Part shown: one piece after another, positions 34,214 to 44,505 of the stretch
How the letters are laid out: each line of letters starts with the position of its first letter
How positions within the stretch are numbered: the first letter of the stretch is position 1
Source: Anaerolineales bacterium
GTDB lineage: Bacteria > Chloroflexota > Anaerolineae > Aggregatilineales > J027
Length of the DNA: 64,000 nucleotides
NCBI GenBank assembly: GCA_020634155.1
Contig: JACKCI010000001.1
Location: 930,001-994,000, forward strand
Direction of reading: 5' to 3'
Translations under genes and position numbers: made by a program
The notes under the pieces: model-generated
Seen by the model: the letters and a program-made list of their open reading frames with translations, nothing else
What the model was told of the DNA's origin: nothing
The model's database searches: none

Positions 34214-37200
34214 TTATTCAGGCCGGATACGATAAACAGCCACATCCCCATAATGACATACGGGGTCAAGCAGTTGGGCAAACTTACTGAGGCCGGGTGA
34301 GTCTAGACCATCGCTGCCACCATAACGCCGTATCTCGGAGACCCCCACTACGACATAATCCACCCCATAAGGTGCGATTATTTGCTTGGCTTCGTTCCAC
34401 TGATCAGCAGGCATACGATAAAACAAATCAATATCAGAAGCACGAGCATCGGCATGAATCACGGTACTATAATCCTCACCACGCCATTGTCGCTCATGGT
34501 TATCCCAACCGAGCAAGGTCGGAATGCCTGTGTACATACTAAAACGGCCAAGTTCAGGGGTATAGGCTCCACCACTAGCCTCTACCAACACCGCATCCGA
34601 TTTATACGGCTCCAAGTCAGCAAGGCACTGCATCGCCTTGAACTCATCTTCGCTAATCGGCCATGACCGCCCAGCCCACACAAAAGTCGAGGAGCCATCG
34701 AGTGTAATGGGTGCCTCTTCACGGCACAACTCCCCTTCGCAAGCTCGCGCTTGGGGACGGCTCATCTCATACAGGAAGCGGCTAGGGATTGCATAGTAGG
34801 GATAGAGCAAAACACTAAACAAAACGATGGCCGCCAGTCCACCATAGGCGACATAGCCTACCCGCCACTGGCGAGATGGTGGGGACACTTCACTATGGAG
34901 ACGTTCAGGGCCACGCAATACCGCATAAACTGCATAGGCGGCGCTAATTGATAGCAATGACCACGCTTGATAATAGAGCTTGAACACGGTATTAATGCGG
35001 CTACTGAAGTTATCTCGCAAGTACATGAAATCTGGCATCAGGACGGCTAAGACGCCTGCCCCTATCAAAAGTAAAGCTGCACCTGTATTGGGGCTAAAGC
35101 CAACTGCTGAATCCTGCTGACGCCCCCCACGTGTAAACAGGCGCATCGCCACCACACCTGCCAATAAAAGCAATATCGCTTCGCTTCCAATAGCCGTCGT
35201 GCGCCGCATAATCACACGCCGCGCCATCGCTACCGACGATTCACCATCTAGCACGCCACCTAATAGCGATGATCGTGCAGTACAAGCCCATTCTGAGAAG
35301 CTATCGACCTGCCCCGGCTTCTCACCAAGGGCGGGGCATTGCCAGTTAATAAACACAGTAGAGATTGTTGGCACCAAGAACATCATCAATAAGCCAATCA
35401 GCACAATGCTAATGACCCCTGTCCAGTTGAGTCGGTGCCGTACTCGCCACGCTTGCCCCAGCACAAAAGGTGCAATCAAAAGGATAAAAGCGCCGAATTG
35501 CAGAAAAGCCTGCTGAGTACGGGTAGGATGAATGATATTGGGGAAAAAGCCATTGGCTTGGCTGGCAAAACTCTCTAACCATAAGAAGTAAAAGCCGTAG
35601 AACGTCAGGAAGAGGACAGCACCAAAGCGCCCAACGTGGCTCCAGTCAGTATCGTCCAAGAGCCAATTGACCAACAACGTTGCGGGTATCGACACAAACA
35701 GCGCCAACACCATTTGCAACACAAAACGCACCAACGGCACAGTATCAAGGCCAGCAGGCAGGTTATTCGTCAAACTGAGGTCAATCCCACGCTGGCTCAG
35801 GAAAAACAAGACCACAATATATACAGGGCCGATTAGCCAGCGATTGAGGTCAGACCGCCGCCGCAAGGTGAGTGTATCAACAAACTCAGCCCATCCTGTC
35901 AGGCTACCTGTGCCGTTACGAGATAAGCGTCGCACTGCCTCTGCTGCAACCACCACCAACAGATATACGGCATCCCACGCATTGGCAAAAATCATGCCAC
36001 CGATAAAGATGCCATAGATAATCATCTCCCAATACTGGAGAGGTGTGGGGCGTAAGACCAATGCCACGGCCAAGCCAATCACCAATACGGTGAAGGGTAA
36101 GCCAAGGACATGTGGGTGATTGTCCGACAGGATAAAACTAAACTGAGGGATTTCAGCAATTGGTTTCGGTTCAAAATGATTGCCAGACAGATCACGGTCA
36201 CGCACAAGACGACTATGGGCGAACCACCACCAGTAATCCCAACCCAGTGGTTGGGGGTCATCATCCCAACTCGGAATTCCATCGTTATCCGGATCAGGCA
36301 AGGCTTGGTAATTTTCCATTAGGGGGCTATTAGGGTCAAGCCGTACAACCTCGTCGCTTTTATAAATATCCAGATTGCGCGTACCGTCAGCATTACGTCC
36401 CCCATCGGTATAAAAAGGGCCAGCCCGTCCATGCACATCCCAGAAGTTAAAATAATCGTCGCTGACAATCTGATTCACAATTGGGATATTGGAGGTATAG
36501 CCACGAAATGGCAACTCAACTAATACTGTCCCCAGATGCCCACCCAGCGCCAAGAAAACCGCCGCTAATAAGCCAATCCCTAGGCCAACTTCAATACCCC
36601 CTGTGCGCCAGCGTTGCAATGGGCCGGCAGAGCAAACAAGGTTATAGCCGACCCCGAAGGCCGTGGTCATCGTTAAGGCAAAAAGCAAAGCATCAATCAA
36701 ATTGAAGGCCATACCAGTGGTGACATTGCTTAAGTCAGCCAAGCCTGCTGCCAACACATATCCAAAGTAGTAGTAACTGATGGCGTAACCCGAAAGCCAA
36801 GGGTCTTTAGGAGGAAAGGTCAACGAATTGCGAATGCCATTGATGAAGGCCATCTCCATTGGCTTCTCGGTGGAGGTCAATTCGGGATTATGAGCTTGCA
36901 TATAAGCCCAAGCCACAAACGTCACGGCAAACAACAATTCCGTGACGATAATCAATGGGGACTGCTCAATCAGCCACTGGCGTAATTCCTTGAATGTTGG
37001 ACGTTGCGACCAGCGTACCCAAACCCATAGGCTTGCAATCAGCACTAAGAACCACGCAAAGGCCATCGCGCCGGGGTCGTTTTGTAGCAAGCCAATACTG
37101 GCTAGGAGCCAGAAGACCGCCCCCACAAGCAGCAGCCCTGCCGCCCGTGCCATCGCATAGCCGCGATCCGCCAAACCGGACAGCAACCGGAATAGCAGAG

Positions 37201-37366
37201 GCAACACAGCCCAACCAGCCATTGTGGTAAGCAACCACCATGAAAACACATAGCGGCCCTCGTTAGTCAACCACTCTCGCGCCAATTCAAGTGGAGAGAG
37301 TGAGAATATCGCCCCCCCAAAGCCGATTATCGGCACGACCCAAAGCAAACTTAACCATCGTCGCAT
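34214..37366 (-). CDS. DUF2298 / Chlor_Arch_YYY membrane protein
   Basis: Encodes 1050 residues, strongly hydrophobic. It shows the hallmark YYYxG motif (ISYYYFGYVLAAGLADL) and the second conserved patch FSFILSDNHPHVLGLPFTVL of DUF2298 (TIGR03662, Chlor_Arch_YYY). Large loops contain Asp/Asn-rich stretches (DPDNDGIPSWDDDP) that may bind calcium. The C-terminus (about 900-1050) is a soluble domain ending RPE. Function of the family is not established; it often sits near TIGR03663 genes, as here. Its start is 3 bases after the stop of the giant fusion gene. Confidence 0.85.
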   Translation of the reverse strand: MRRWLSLLWVVPIIGFGGAIFSLSPLELAREWLTNEGRYVFSWWLLTTMAGWAVLPLLFRLLSGLADRGYAMARAAGLLLVGAVFWLLASIGLLQNDPGAMAFAWFLVLIASLWVWVRWSQRPTFKELRQWLIEQSPLIIVTELLFAVTFVAWAYMQAHNPELTSTEKPMEMAFINGIRNSLTFPPKDPWLSGYAISYYYFGYVLAAGLADLSNVTTGMAFNLIDALLFALTMTTAFGVGYNLVCSAGPLQRWRTGGIEVGLGIGLLAAVFLALGGHLGTVLVELPFRGYTSNIPIVNQIVSDDYFNFWDVHGRAGPFYTDGGRNADGTRNLDIYKSDEVVRLDPNSPLMENYQALPDPDNDGIPSWDDDPQPLGWDYWWWFAHSRLVRDRDLSGNHFEPKPIAEIPQFSFILSDNHPHVLGLPFTVLVIGLAVALVLRPTPLQYWEMIIYGIFIGGMIFANAWDAVYLLVVVAAEAVRRLSRNGTGSLTGWAEFVDTLTLRRRSDLNRWLIGPVYIVVLFFLSQRGIDLSLTNNLPAGLDTVPLVRFVLQMVLALFVSIPATLLVNWLLDDTDWSHVGRFGAVLFLTFYGFYFLWLESFASQANGFFPNIIHPTRTQQAFLQFGAFILLIAPFVLGQAWRVRHRLNWTGVISIVLIGLLMMFLVPTISTVFINWQCPALGEKPGQVDSFSEWACTARSSLLGGVLDGESSVAMARRVIMRRTTAIGSEAILLLLAGVVAMRLFTRGGRQQDSAVGFSPNTGAALLLIGAGVLAVLMPDFMYLRDNFSSRINTVFKLYYQAWSLLSISAAYAVYAVLRGPERLHSEVSPPSRQWRVGYVAYGGLAAIVLFSVLLYPYYAIPSRFLYEMSRPQARACEGELCREEAPITLDGSSTFVWAGRSWPISEDEFKAMQCLADLEPYKSDAVLVEASGGAYTPELGRFSMYTGIPTLLGWDNHERQWRGEDYSTVIHADARASDIDLFYRMPADQWNEAKQIIAPYGVDYVVVGVSEIRRYGGSDGLDSPGLSKFAQLLDPVCHYGDVAVYRIRPE

Positions 37367-37369
37367 AAG

Positions 37370-40300
37370 TTAGGGAACCTGTACTACTTGTTGTGGATAA
37401 TCAACATTCGGCACCACCTGATAAATCACATCGGTACTGATGCGGTCTGGTGGGCAATCTTGCACGGTAAAGATATTGGGATGCACGCAGACCTGCTGTT
37501 CATAGGCTCGCGTCAATAGCCCCATCTCCACCATATCATCGAACTTCGCCAAGCCTGCTGACAGGTTTTGGCGGAAGACTGATGGGTCTGCGGCGGGGTC
37601 TGCCTCTTTAATATCCTCGTAAATAATACGCTCGAAGGTGCCAACAATGACATACTCGACATCGTAATAGTCAATCATTGACCACGCCTCGGCAATATCA
37701 GGAGTGGTGTAGAAAGTACGGATATTTTGCAGACGATCATTCAACAGGCGGTCTAGCCCATCCAGATTACGCTGCTGACTCTGATGGAAACGCCAACCAA
37801 GGATAGTTGGCAGGCCAGTTTGAATAGCAATCCGCGAACTCCATGAATATTCAGTGTGTTGGCCTTCAATAATGGTTGGTGTACCTTGCACATTATCCTC
37901 TAGCCAGTGAATCATCTGGTAATCGCCATTGAGGTTGAACCAAACACCCGGAGTCGGGCCACCACCGTCAGGGTCTTCACCATGCGGAGCCACTTGCATA
38001 AAAGCAGTGCCGTCCAGTGTCAGCGGTGTTTCAGCCTTATTGAAGCGGTCAACGAAACGACCTTGGGTGGCGGTAATGGGATAGAGCAAAGCGATACTGA
38101 GCAAAATAGCCAGCACCATCTGCCAAACCCCACTCAGGGCAGGTCGCCAGCGTGCCGCAGAACGCAACATCCACGCCAAACTCACGCCACTGGCAATACT
38201 AAGAAGAAGCCACACTTGGATATAGAACTTGAAGACTGTGTTCTGACGCCCAATGTCGCCACGCAGCACAAAGTATTCGACTGCCATTGATAGGCCCAAG
38301 GCCAGCCCCGCTAATATATACACCCAGCGCTCCACATGGCTTTGGTCAGGCAAGAGAAACAGAACCGCCAGCCAAATGAACATCGGCAGCGCCACCCAAT
38401 ACACCGGATAGTCTAGACCCAGCACAATCGTAATCAGCACCGTCGCAGGAATAAGGCCGACCACCGCCAAGAACGGCACCCCGTATGAGCGTATATCCGC
38501 AACACGATGCCGCCGCAACCAGCGGGCTGTCTGCCAAACCAGCATACTACCGATGATGAAGATAAAGACACCATGTATGTCCAAATAGGCCCAAAGCGGA
38601 GTGCGGTCATTCTGCCATTTCAGAATCTCACCATAGGCGGTAGCAAAATAACTGCTAAAGGGCCATATCGCCACAAAACTTATCACGCCAAAACCAAGCA
38701 GCCGTGCCACCCACGCAAGAATCGCCTCACGGTTGAAGCGATTACCCAAGAGCAACAAACCCGCAGCATAGAGCGCAACCACCACGGCCAACAAACCAAC
38801 ACCCCACACCGTTGTTTCACCAATTGAGAAGTAGGGTTTGAGTTTACCTTCGCAAAGAGGGGATAAAGTTAGGGGATCAACCGTGCGGGCGTCAATCTCC
38901 GTGCAAAAGGCCGGAATCTGGCCCGCCGTGAGTTGGTTGTCATATTGGCGTGTTTCATATAAATACAACCCACCGCGCAACATCATCCCCAAGGGCAACG
39001 CCAGCAGCAAAGGCCACAGCATCATGACATAACGTACATCAAGGAAGCGCAACAGGCGTTGATAGAGTGAAACAGGCGGCACATCTTGACGCAAGCGTCC
39101 CTGCCCGATCCATGCCGCATAGGTAAGCCCCACCACACTCAAAACCATGTAAGTGGGCCAATCCCATGTATTGGTAGGGCGCAATAGGCCCGCGGTCATG
39201 CCACCAATCGCCAAAGCCAGCCCCGCAGCCCAAATAGGCCGTAGACGCCGCCCTGCCCCCAAAATCTCCGCTGTCAGCCACAAAATCACCAATAGAGTCA
39301 AGGGCATTGCCATCATGTGAGCATGCATATCACCATAAAGGAAGGTGAAGTAGGGCATCTCAGCAATAGCATTATGCCCACGTCCATTATCGAGTTCCGC
39401 AATCACGCGTGTTGGTGCCCAATACCAACGGTGGGCTGGGACAGATAAAGGGCGTTCACCACTCACGACTCGCTTAAAACCACGCGCCATTGCTGCGAAC
39501 CATTCCCTCGACTGCGTAAAATATGAGACACCCGCATCGGCTTCAATTTGGGCTAGTTCGGTATCACTCGGAAACCGCCCGTTCTCATTTTGAAAGACCC
39601 AAATTGCGGTATCAATGTTCGATTGGCGCAAAACGGAAGAGGGTGTGTAATCGCCCGCTTGGGCAATCCCATTGGCAAAAACCCGCACGGTGTCTAAATT
39701 GCCTAAAACCGCCGCCAGCAGCAAGGCAATAATCCCCGCCACATAGGGACTAGCCGAAGGGCCGGGATATTCGGTCTCACGCGCCGAAGATTGATGGGTC
39801 AAATGCCGACGCTCATTCGTCCATGCCACTAAGTTATAAGCGACACTAAAGGCTCCCATCCCTGTCATCGAAAACAGGGTCGGCAATAACAAGTTATAGG
39901 CAAGGCTTGGCGGCACACCCAGCAGCTTGGTTGGCGCACCAACCAACACATATCCCCAATAGTAATAATTGATATAGCCATTCGCATACCAAGGGTCGAT
40001 AGGCGGGAAGATGGTACTCCGCAACACCCCATTAAAATAGGCCATATTCATAGGCTTTTCGCCACCAAAAGAGCCATGCCACAGATCAGGGTTACCCAAG
40101 CGCACCCCTAGAAAAAACAGGAACATGGCAAGGGCAATGCCTTCAATAATCAGCAAATGCCGCCACTTGGCTCGTATAAAAGCCATTAACTGCTGACGGC
40201 GTACAAAAGCGATGACACCATTGATCAATGTTAGGCCCAGCAGCAGACCAGTCAAGCCTTGTTGTGACCATAATGGCAGGGTTAGCGTGCTGCCAAACCA

Positions 40301-43300
40301 TGCCACCCATGCGACCAATAACCACGCCATCAGCTTACCCACCGCAAACCCTCGGTCAGGAAGGCCAACAAAGATAACCTCCAGCAAAGGTAAGCACATC
40401 CACCCTGCCAGCACCATCAATCCCCACCAAATGATGACCGTCAGCACTTGGTTGCGTTCATAGAAACGGCTAAAGAGGTCTGACCATGTACCACCATCGC
40501 GCTGGGTGGCAAGTTGTTCGTCTGTAAATTGCAGAGCAGTTTGGCTCTTGGAAGCTGTTGGAGCATCCCATTTAATGCGATTAATGGGTTCAATCACATA
40601 AGGATCAGGGGCATCGTCCGCTGACCGGATATTGACCCCATCCAGAATAGCCGCTGCTTTTTCAGGTGTATATTCGGCAGTCTTCCGCAATAGAAACACT
40701 GCTGGATGGTCATAAACATGGAAGGCTTCTTCGGCCTCTAGTTCGTTGCGCCAATCGGGTAAATCGTCAGTGGGCAGCACTTGGTCTTGCCAATGGAAGG
40801 GGCCAAACTCCGGTTCAGCTACAAAAGTTCGAACCACTTCAAAGCCCAATTCACCTGAAAACAGCGCCTCATAATAACGGTTGGTCATCGGCCAGCGGGT
40901 AGGGATACGCGACTGCGAATCATAGAAGCGGTTGCTGCCCACCACCAGATAATCCATCTGGTTGAGTTGATCAAGCAGTTGGTCACGCTTCGAGACCTCA
41001 TCCGGCCAGAACATATTCATCGTGATGCCGATGTAGTAGCCTGTGTAGAGATTTACGGCGGGAATATATAGTGTACACATACCCGACGGCAAGTCGTCAC
41101 GATAGGACATGCCGATGGGTACTGGACAAACAGGCGTCGGCAATGGGTCATCCCAAGGGCCTTCCCATGCCACTGCTGCACCGCCAATCCCAACCCAGTC
41201 ATCGGGTGCAAAGGTCAAGGTATAGCGCTCACCCGCCTCAACTGAAAACGGTTCATCTAACTCCAGCCTGACTTCAGGGCCAAACACCAAATGCCCATCA
41301 TCAACCGCGTTGAAGTCCCCCGTTGCCACCGCTTCGGCTGAAAGGCCAGAGGCCCCAGTGCGTCGATCATCCTTCAAGATAACGCGCACCGTCTCAGGTG
41401 TGGTATCGCTGAGAGCATCACTAACATGCGGTATCACAATCTGGCGAATCGCCCCAGTTGCATTGGCAACAAATTCATAATCAGATTGAACGCTACCGCT
41501 GAAATACGCAATATCGCCCGAAGTCGTGGGGAGGGGAAAGGTCAACTCTTCAATATAGGGTTCGTCTGTCTCTAGCGTGCGGTAGAACATCGTGATATGC
41601 GAAAATCCAATGCCGCTACCGTCATTGGTGGCTAGGGTGACAGGGCCACCTTCTAAAACCTCGACTTCTAGCCAATAGGAAGCAACTGAATCACCAATCT
41701 CAATCGGTGGCTCAAACAAGACTGTGTACTCGGTACCCAGCGGGCCACCACCCCCTGCATTCAAGTCCACTTCAAGGAGTTGTCCACCAAGCGCAATATC
41801 GCCCTCAATGCCAGTATCCGCCAATAGGCGCACCCGTAGGCGTTCAATGCCATCATCCTGATTGGGATCACCCAAAAAGTGGAAACTCACCATCACCGCA
41901 CTAAGAGGTTGCGGTGGATTTAGCTGGATTTGGCGCTTGTCGCCATCCTCCAAATAAATCAATTCGGGTGAACTTCCCCCTATCCACACTGGCACACTGA
42001 CCATACGGGTCGAGCCATCAGGCTGCTCGATAAACAGGCCAAAGTCACCCGGAACATACTCTTGCATATAACGGCTGGCCTGCACACGGGTCAGTTGCTC
42101 CCGATGTACATTGAAGCTATAGCCATAAGCAAGGGTATGACCAACCACCACCAGCGCAGTCAATACTGCTGCCCCCAATGCGCCTTGTCGTATTGGCGTG
42201 GGGCGTGCTTGGCGCAACTGGTACAATACCCGCACGGCCTCTAGCAACCCCCATGCCGCAAAAATGCTCAACATGGCATAAATCGGCAAGAAGTAGCGCA
42301 TTGTCGTGACCCAGTTTTGCCCCAACCAACCAAAATAGACCAGCACCCATGCCGCAGGTATCGCCAAACGTGTCCACTGCCGACGGGCGCGGGCAATCAT
42401 CACCAACGACACCGCAAAGGCTCCCCATGCCGTCAAGCCCAAGGGAGTGCCAAGCCCATAGCGCGCAATGTTCACCAGCGGGAATAGCCATTTGGTGCGG
42501 TTGGCCCATTGCCAGTTCGGGGGTATATCGGCATCACCAGAGACAAGGAATTGGGCATTAGAAATAGCGTCTGTCCAGCCACGATAGACTTTAAGGCCCA
42601 AAACCGATGGCCCTTCAAAGGCATGGGGATTGAGGAAACGGAAGGTTAAGAATGTAGCCAAGCCTGCCAGCAACAAGCCAACGATGACGCGTGTCATTTG
42701 CTCATTGCGTTCATAGCGGAAAACTCGCCAATCCAGTAGTGGAAGCGAGCGAATAATTAGCGCCAGTAGCAATACCCCAACCAAGGGGGCCGTATTGACC
42801 CGCCCTGCCAGTGCCGCGCCAAAAGCCAACCCAAACGCCAGTTCATCTTGGTAGCCCCAATAAGTAGCAGCACCCAACAGCAAGGCCATGAAAACGCCTG
42901 CTATCAAACCCCATAAGGAAATGCTAAAGCCTGCAATCCCTATTGCCAGCATCACCGCCAACCACAACACGATAGCTGGCGTACTGACTGCCACAAAATA
43001 ACTTGCCTGAAAACGACGGACATAGCGAAGGCTTGAGGAAAAAATCGCGGCAGCCGTCATCAAGAGGAGATAGACCACCAATAGCCCAAAATCGGGGTGG
43101 GTGCGGGTAAAGTCAGAGAGGTGGCGGTAGTTGGCTAGACCATCATAGACCCACAAACCCAAGGCTGTTGCCAGCCAAGGAAAAGTACCCATCGTCTGCA
43201 AATAACGCTGCCAACCACTCATCCATAAAGCAGTTAAGGCTCCGGCCACTGCTGCTGCTACCAACGCCCCACCAAGGCTTATGAGGGGGTGGAGTGGAAT

Positions 43301-44491
43301 ATCGGCATCCGCCAAGCCATATATATTATAAGCGGAAGGCACCGACTCCCAATCATGCACCTTACTCTCAACCAGCGGAATCTGAGAAAGGGCAATCAAT
43401 GTGACCGTAATCAGGAGCCAACTCCCGATAGCTACCAAGGTATTCTTGCGCTCATGGGCATAAACAACAATGAGCGCCATAAAAGCAAAGACAGCAAGAT
43501 AAGCCGCACCTGCTTGGGGGGGGACAAACGAAGTTGCACGCATGTCCAATAGCCACACACTCAGCGCCGCCGTTATCCAAGGCAGGGGACTGAAGCGTTC
43601 TGGATAGCGTTGGGCATTGTCCATCACCCGCACTGCAAAGTAGATGCCTAGCACCACCCAAAATGATGTGGCAGCATCCACTGTCCAGAAGTGGCTCTGT
43701 TGAATAGGAAACACCGCAAAGGTATAGAAGGTGGCCCCCAGCATACCATACCAGCGCCCAAAAAGCCGCGCCCCAATTAGAAATACCAGCAGAATGACGA
43801 GCGTGTCGTAAACTGAGTTAATGGCCCGCCCAATCAAATGAATGCCATTATAATCCGTCCAAGGAGGAGTCGGGGGTGCATCCTCACGCCCATCACCATC
43901 GACATCCGTTAGCAAATCATACGTGGCGGGGTCTGCAAGTTGATTAAAGGCTTCCGCCACAGCCCGCAAGGTAAAAACCGGAAATTCGCCATAAACAAAT
44001 TGGGTATCGTTGGTATTGTTGGGATTGATGTCTGAGCAACGGGCGTCAAAATATGGCCCTTTGCCTGCTCGCCAAAAATCAATAGTGGTGGGGTTATCAG
44101 GTAAGGGGTATTTGTTGTTACAGTAAGCCAGTTGATCTTCTTGGCTAGCCCATGTTTGAGTCACAATCTTGAGCGGACGTCCTGAACGCATGCTGCTGGC
44201 AACATCAGTCAAAAAGCGCTCATCAGGGTGCAAATGAGTGTAATCGTCCCAGTTACGACCCGCAGCCCGCATCCAATAACCAACCACCAGCAATGCTACC
44301 AAAATCACCACTGTTAGCAGGTCACGCCATGGAAAGGGATGCGGTGGTGAAGTTGGCGCAAACGGTTCTTCAGCCGCCAATGATGAACGCACAATCATCA
44401 TTGGTTCATCAACGTCGGCCTCTGGTGGCTGATAAGCATCATCAGGCACGGTTTCGTCAATTGGATTTAATGCTTCCGGTTGCTCACTCAT
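37370..44491 (-). CDS. Giant GT39-YYY (DUF2298) fusion membrane protein
   Basis: Encodes 2373 residues. A disordered acidic N-terminus (1-50) is followed by a GT39-like half (about 55-810) with HLHPDERFLTDVAS in the first outer loop and many membrane segments. A beta-rich extracytoplasmic region (about 810-1340) contains repeated jelly-roll-like stretches. The C-terminal half (about 1370-2373) is a DUF2298/YYY domain with GYINYYYWGYVLVGAP and YFTFLYGDMHAHMMAMPLTLL. The last ~150 residues match in style the soluble tail of the neighbouring YYY protein (TILGWRFHQSQQRNLDG, YVIVGTFERI). It joins a putative glycosyltransferase and its usual genomic partner in one chain. Confidence 0.85.
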   Translation of the reverse strand: MSEQPEALNPIDETVPDDAYQPPEADVDEPMMIVRSSLAAEEPFAPTSPPHPFPWRDLLTVVILVALLVVGYWMRAAGRNWDDYTHLHPDERFLTDVASSMRSGRPLKIVTQTWASQEDQLAYCNNKYPLPDNPTTIDFWRAGKGPYFDARCSDINPNNTNDTQFVYGEFPVFTLRAVAEAFNQLADPATYDLLTDVDGDGREDAPPTPPWTDYNGIHLIGRAINSVYDTLVILLVFLIGARLFGRWYGMLGATFYTFAVFPIQQSHFWTVDAATSFWVVLGIYFAVRVMDNAQRYPERFSPLPWITAALSVWLLDMRATSFVPPQAGAAYLAVFAFMALIVVYAHERKNTLVAIGSWLLITVTLIALSQIPLVESKVHDWESVPSAYNIYGLADADIPLHPLISLGGALVAAAVAGALTALWMSGWQRYLQTMGTFPWLATALGLWVYDGLANYRHLSDFTRTHPDFGLLVVYLLLMTAAAIFSSSLRYVRRFQASYFVAVSTPAIVLWLAVMLAIGIAGFSISLWGLIAGVFMALLLGAATYWGYQDELAFGLAFGAALAGRVNTAPLVGVLLLALIIRSLPLLDWRVFRYERNEQMTRVIVGLLLAGLATFLTFRFLNPHAFEGPSVLGLKVYRGWTDAISNAQFLVSGDADIPPNWQWANRTKWLFPLVNIARYGLGTPLGLTAWGAFAVSLVMIARARRQWTRLAIPAAWVLVYFGWLGQNWVTTMRYFLPIYAMLSIFAAWGLLEAVRVLYQLRQARPTPIRQGALGAAVLTALVVVGHTLAYGYSFNVHREQLTRVQASRYMQEYVPGDFGLFIEQPDGSTRMVSVPVWIGGSSPELIYLEDGDKRQIQLNPPQPLSAVMVSFHFLGDPNQDDGIERLRVRLLADTGIEGDIALGGQLLEVDLNAGGGGPLGTEYTVLFEPPIEIGDSVASYWLEVEVLEGGPVTLATNDGSGIGFSHITMFYRTLETDEPYIEELTFPLPTTSGDIAYFSGSVQSDYEFVANATGAIRQIVIPHVSDALSDTTPETVRVILKDDRRTGASGLSAEAVATGDFNAVDDGHLVFGPEVRLELDEPFSVEAGERYTLTFAPDDWVGIGGAAVAWEGPWDDPLPTPVCPVPIGMSYRDDLPSGMCTLYIPAVNLYTGYYIGITMNMFWPDEVSKRDQLLDQLNQMDYLVVGSNRFYDSQSRIPTRWPMTNRYYEALFSGELGFEVVRTFVAEPEFGPFHWQDQVLPTDDLPDWRNELEAEEAFHVYDHPAVFLLRKTAEYTPEKAAAILDGVNIRSADDAPDPYVIEPINRIKWDAPTASKSQTALQFTDEQLATQRDGGTWSDLFSRFYERNQVLTVIIWWGLMVLAGWMCLPLLEVIFVGLPDRGFAVGKLMAWLLVAWVAWFGSTLTLPLWSQQGLTGLLLGLTLINGVIAFVRRQQLMAFIRAKWRHLLIIEGIALAMFLFFLGVRLGNPDLWHGSFGGEKPMNMAYFNGVLRSTIFPPIDPWYANGYINYYYWGYVLVGAPTKLLGVPPSLAYNLLLPTLFSMTGMGAFSVAYNLVAWTNERRHLTHQSSARETEYPGPSASPYVAGIIALLLAAVLGNLDTVRVFANGIAQAGDYTPSSVLRQSNIDTAIWVFQNENGRFPSDTELAQIEADAGVSYFTQSREWFAAMARGFKRVVSGERPLSVPAHRWYWAPTRVIAELDNGRGHNAIAEMPYFTFLYGDMHAHMMAMPLTLLVILWLTAEILGAGRRLRPIWAAGLALAIGGMTAGLLRPTNTWDWPTYMVLSVVGLTYAAWIGQGRLRQDVPPVSLYQRLLRFLDVRYVMMLWPLLLALPLGMMLRGGLYLYETRQYDNQLTAGQIPAFCTEIDARTVDPLTLSPLCEGKLKPYFSIGETTVWGVGLLAVVVALYAAGLLLLGNRFNREAILAWVARLLGFGVISFVAIWPFSSYFATAYGEILKWQNDRTPLWAYLDIHGVFIFIIGSMLVWQTARWLRRHRVADIRSYGVPFLAVVGLIPATVLITIVLGLDYPVYWVALPMFIWLAVLFLLPDQSHVERWVYILAGLALGLSMAVEYFVLRGDIGRQNTVFKFYIQVWLLLSIASGVSLAWMLRSAARWRPALSGVWQMVLAILLSIALLYPITATQGRFVDRFNKAETPLTLDGTAFMQVAPHGEDPDGGGPTPGVWFNLNGDYQMIHWLEDNVQGTPTIIEGQHTEYSWSSRIAIQTGLPTILGWRFHQSQQRNLDGLDRLLNDRLQNIRTFYTTPDIAEAWSMIDYYDVEYVIVGTFERIIYEDIKEADPAADPSVFRQNLSAGLAKFDDMVEMGLLTRAYEQQVCVHPNIFTVQDCPPDRISTDVIYQVVPNVDYPQQVVQVP

Positions 44492-44505
44492 TCCACTACA
44501 AACCC

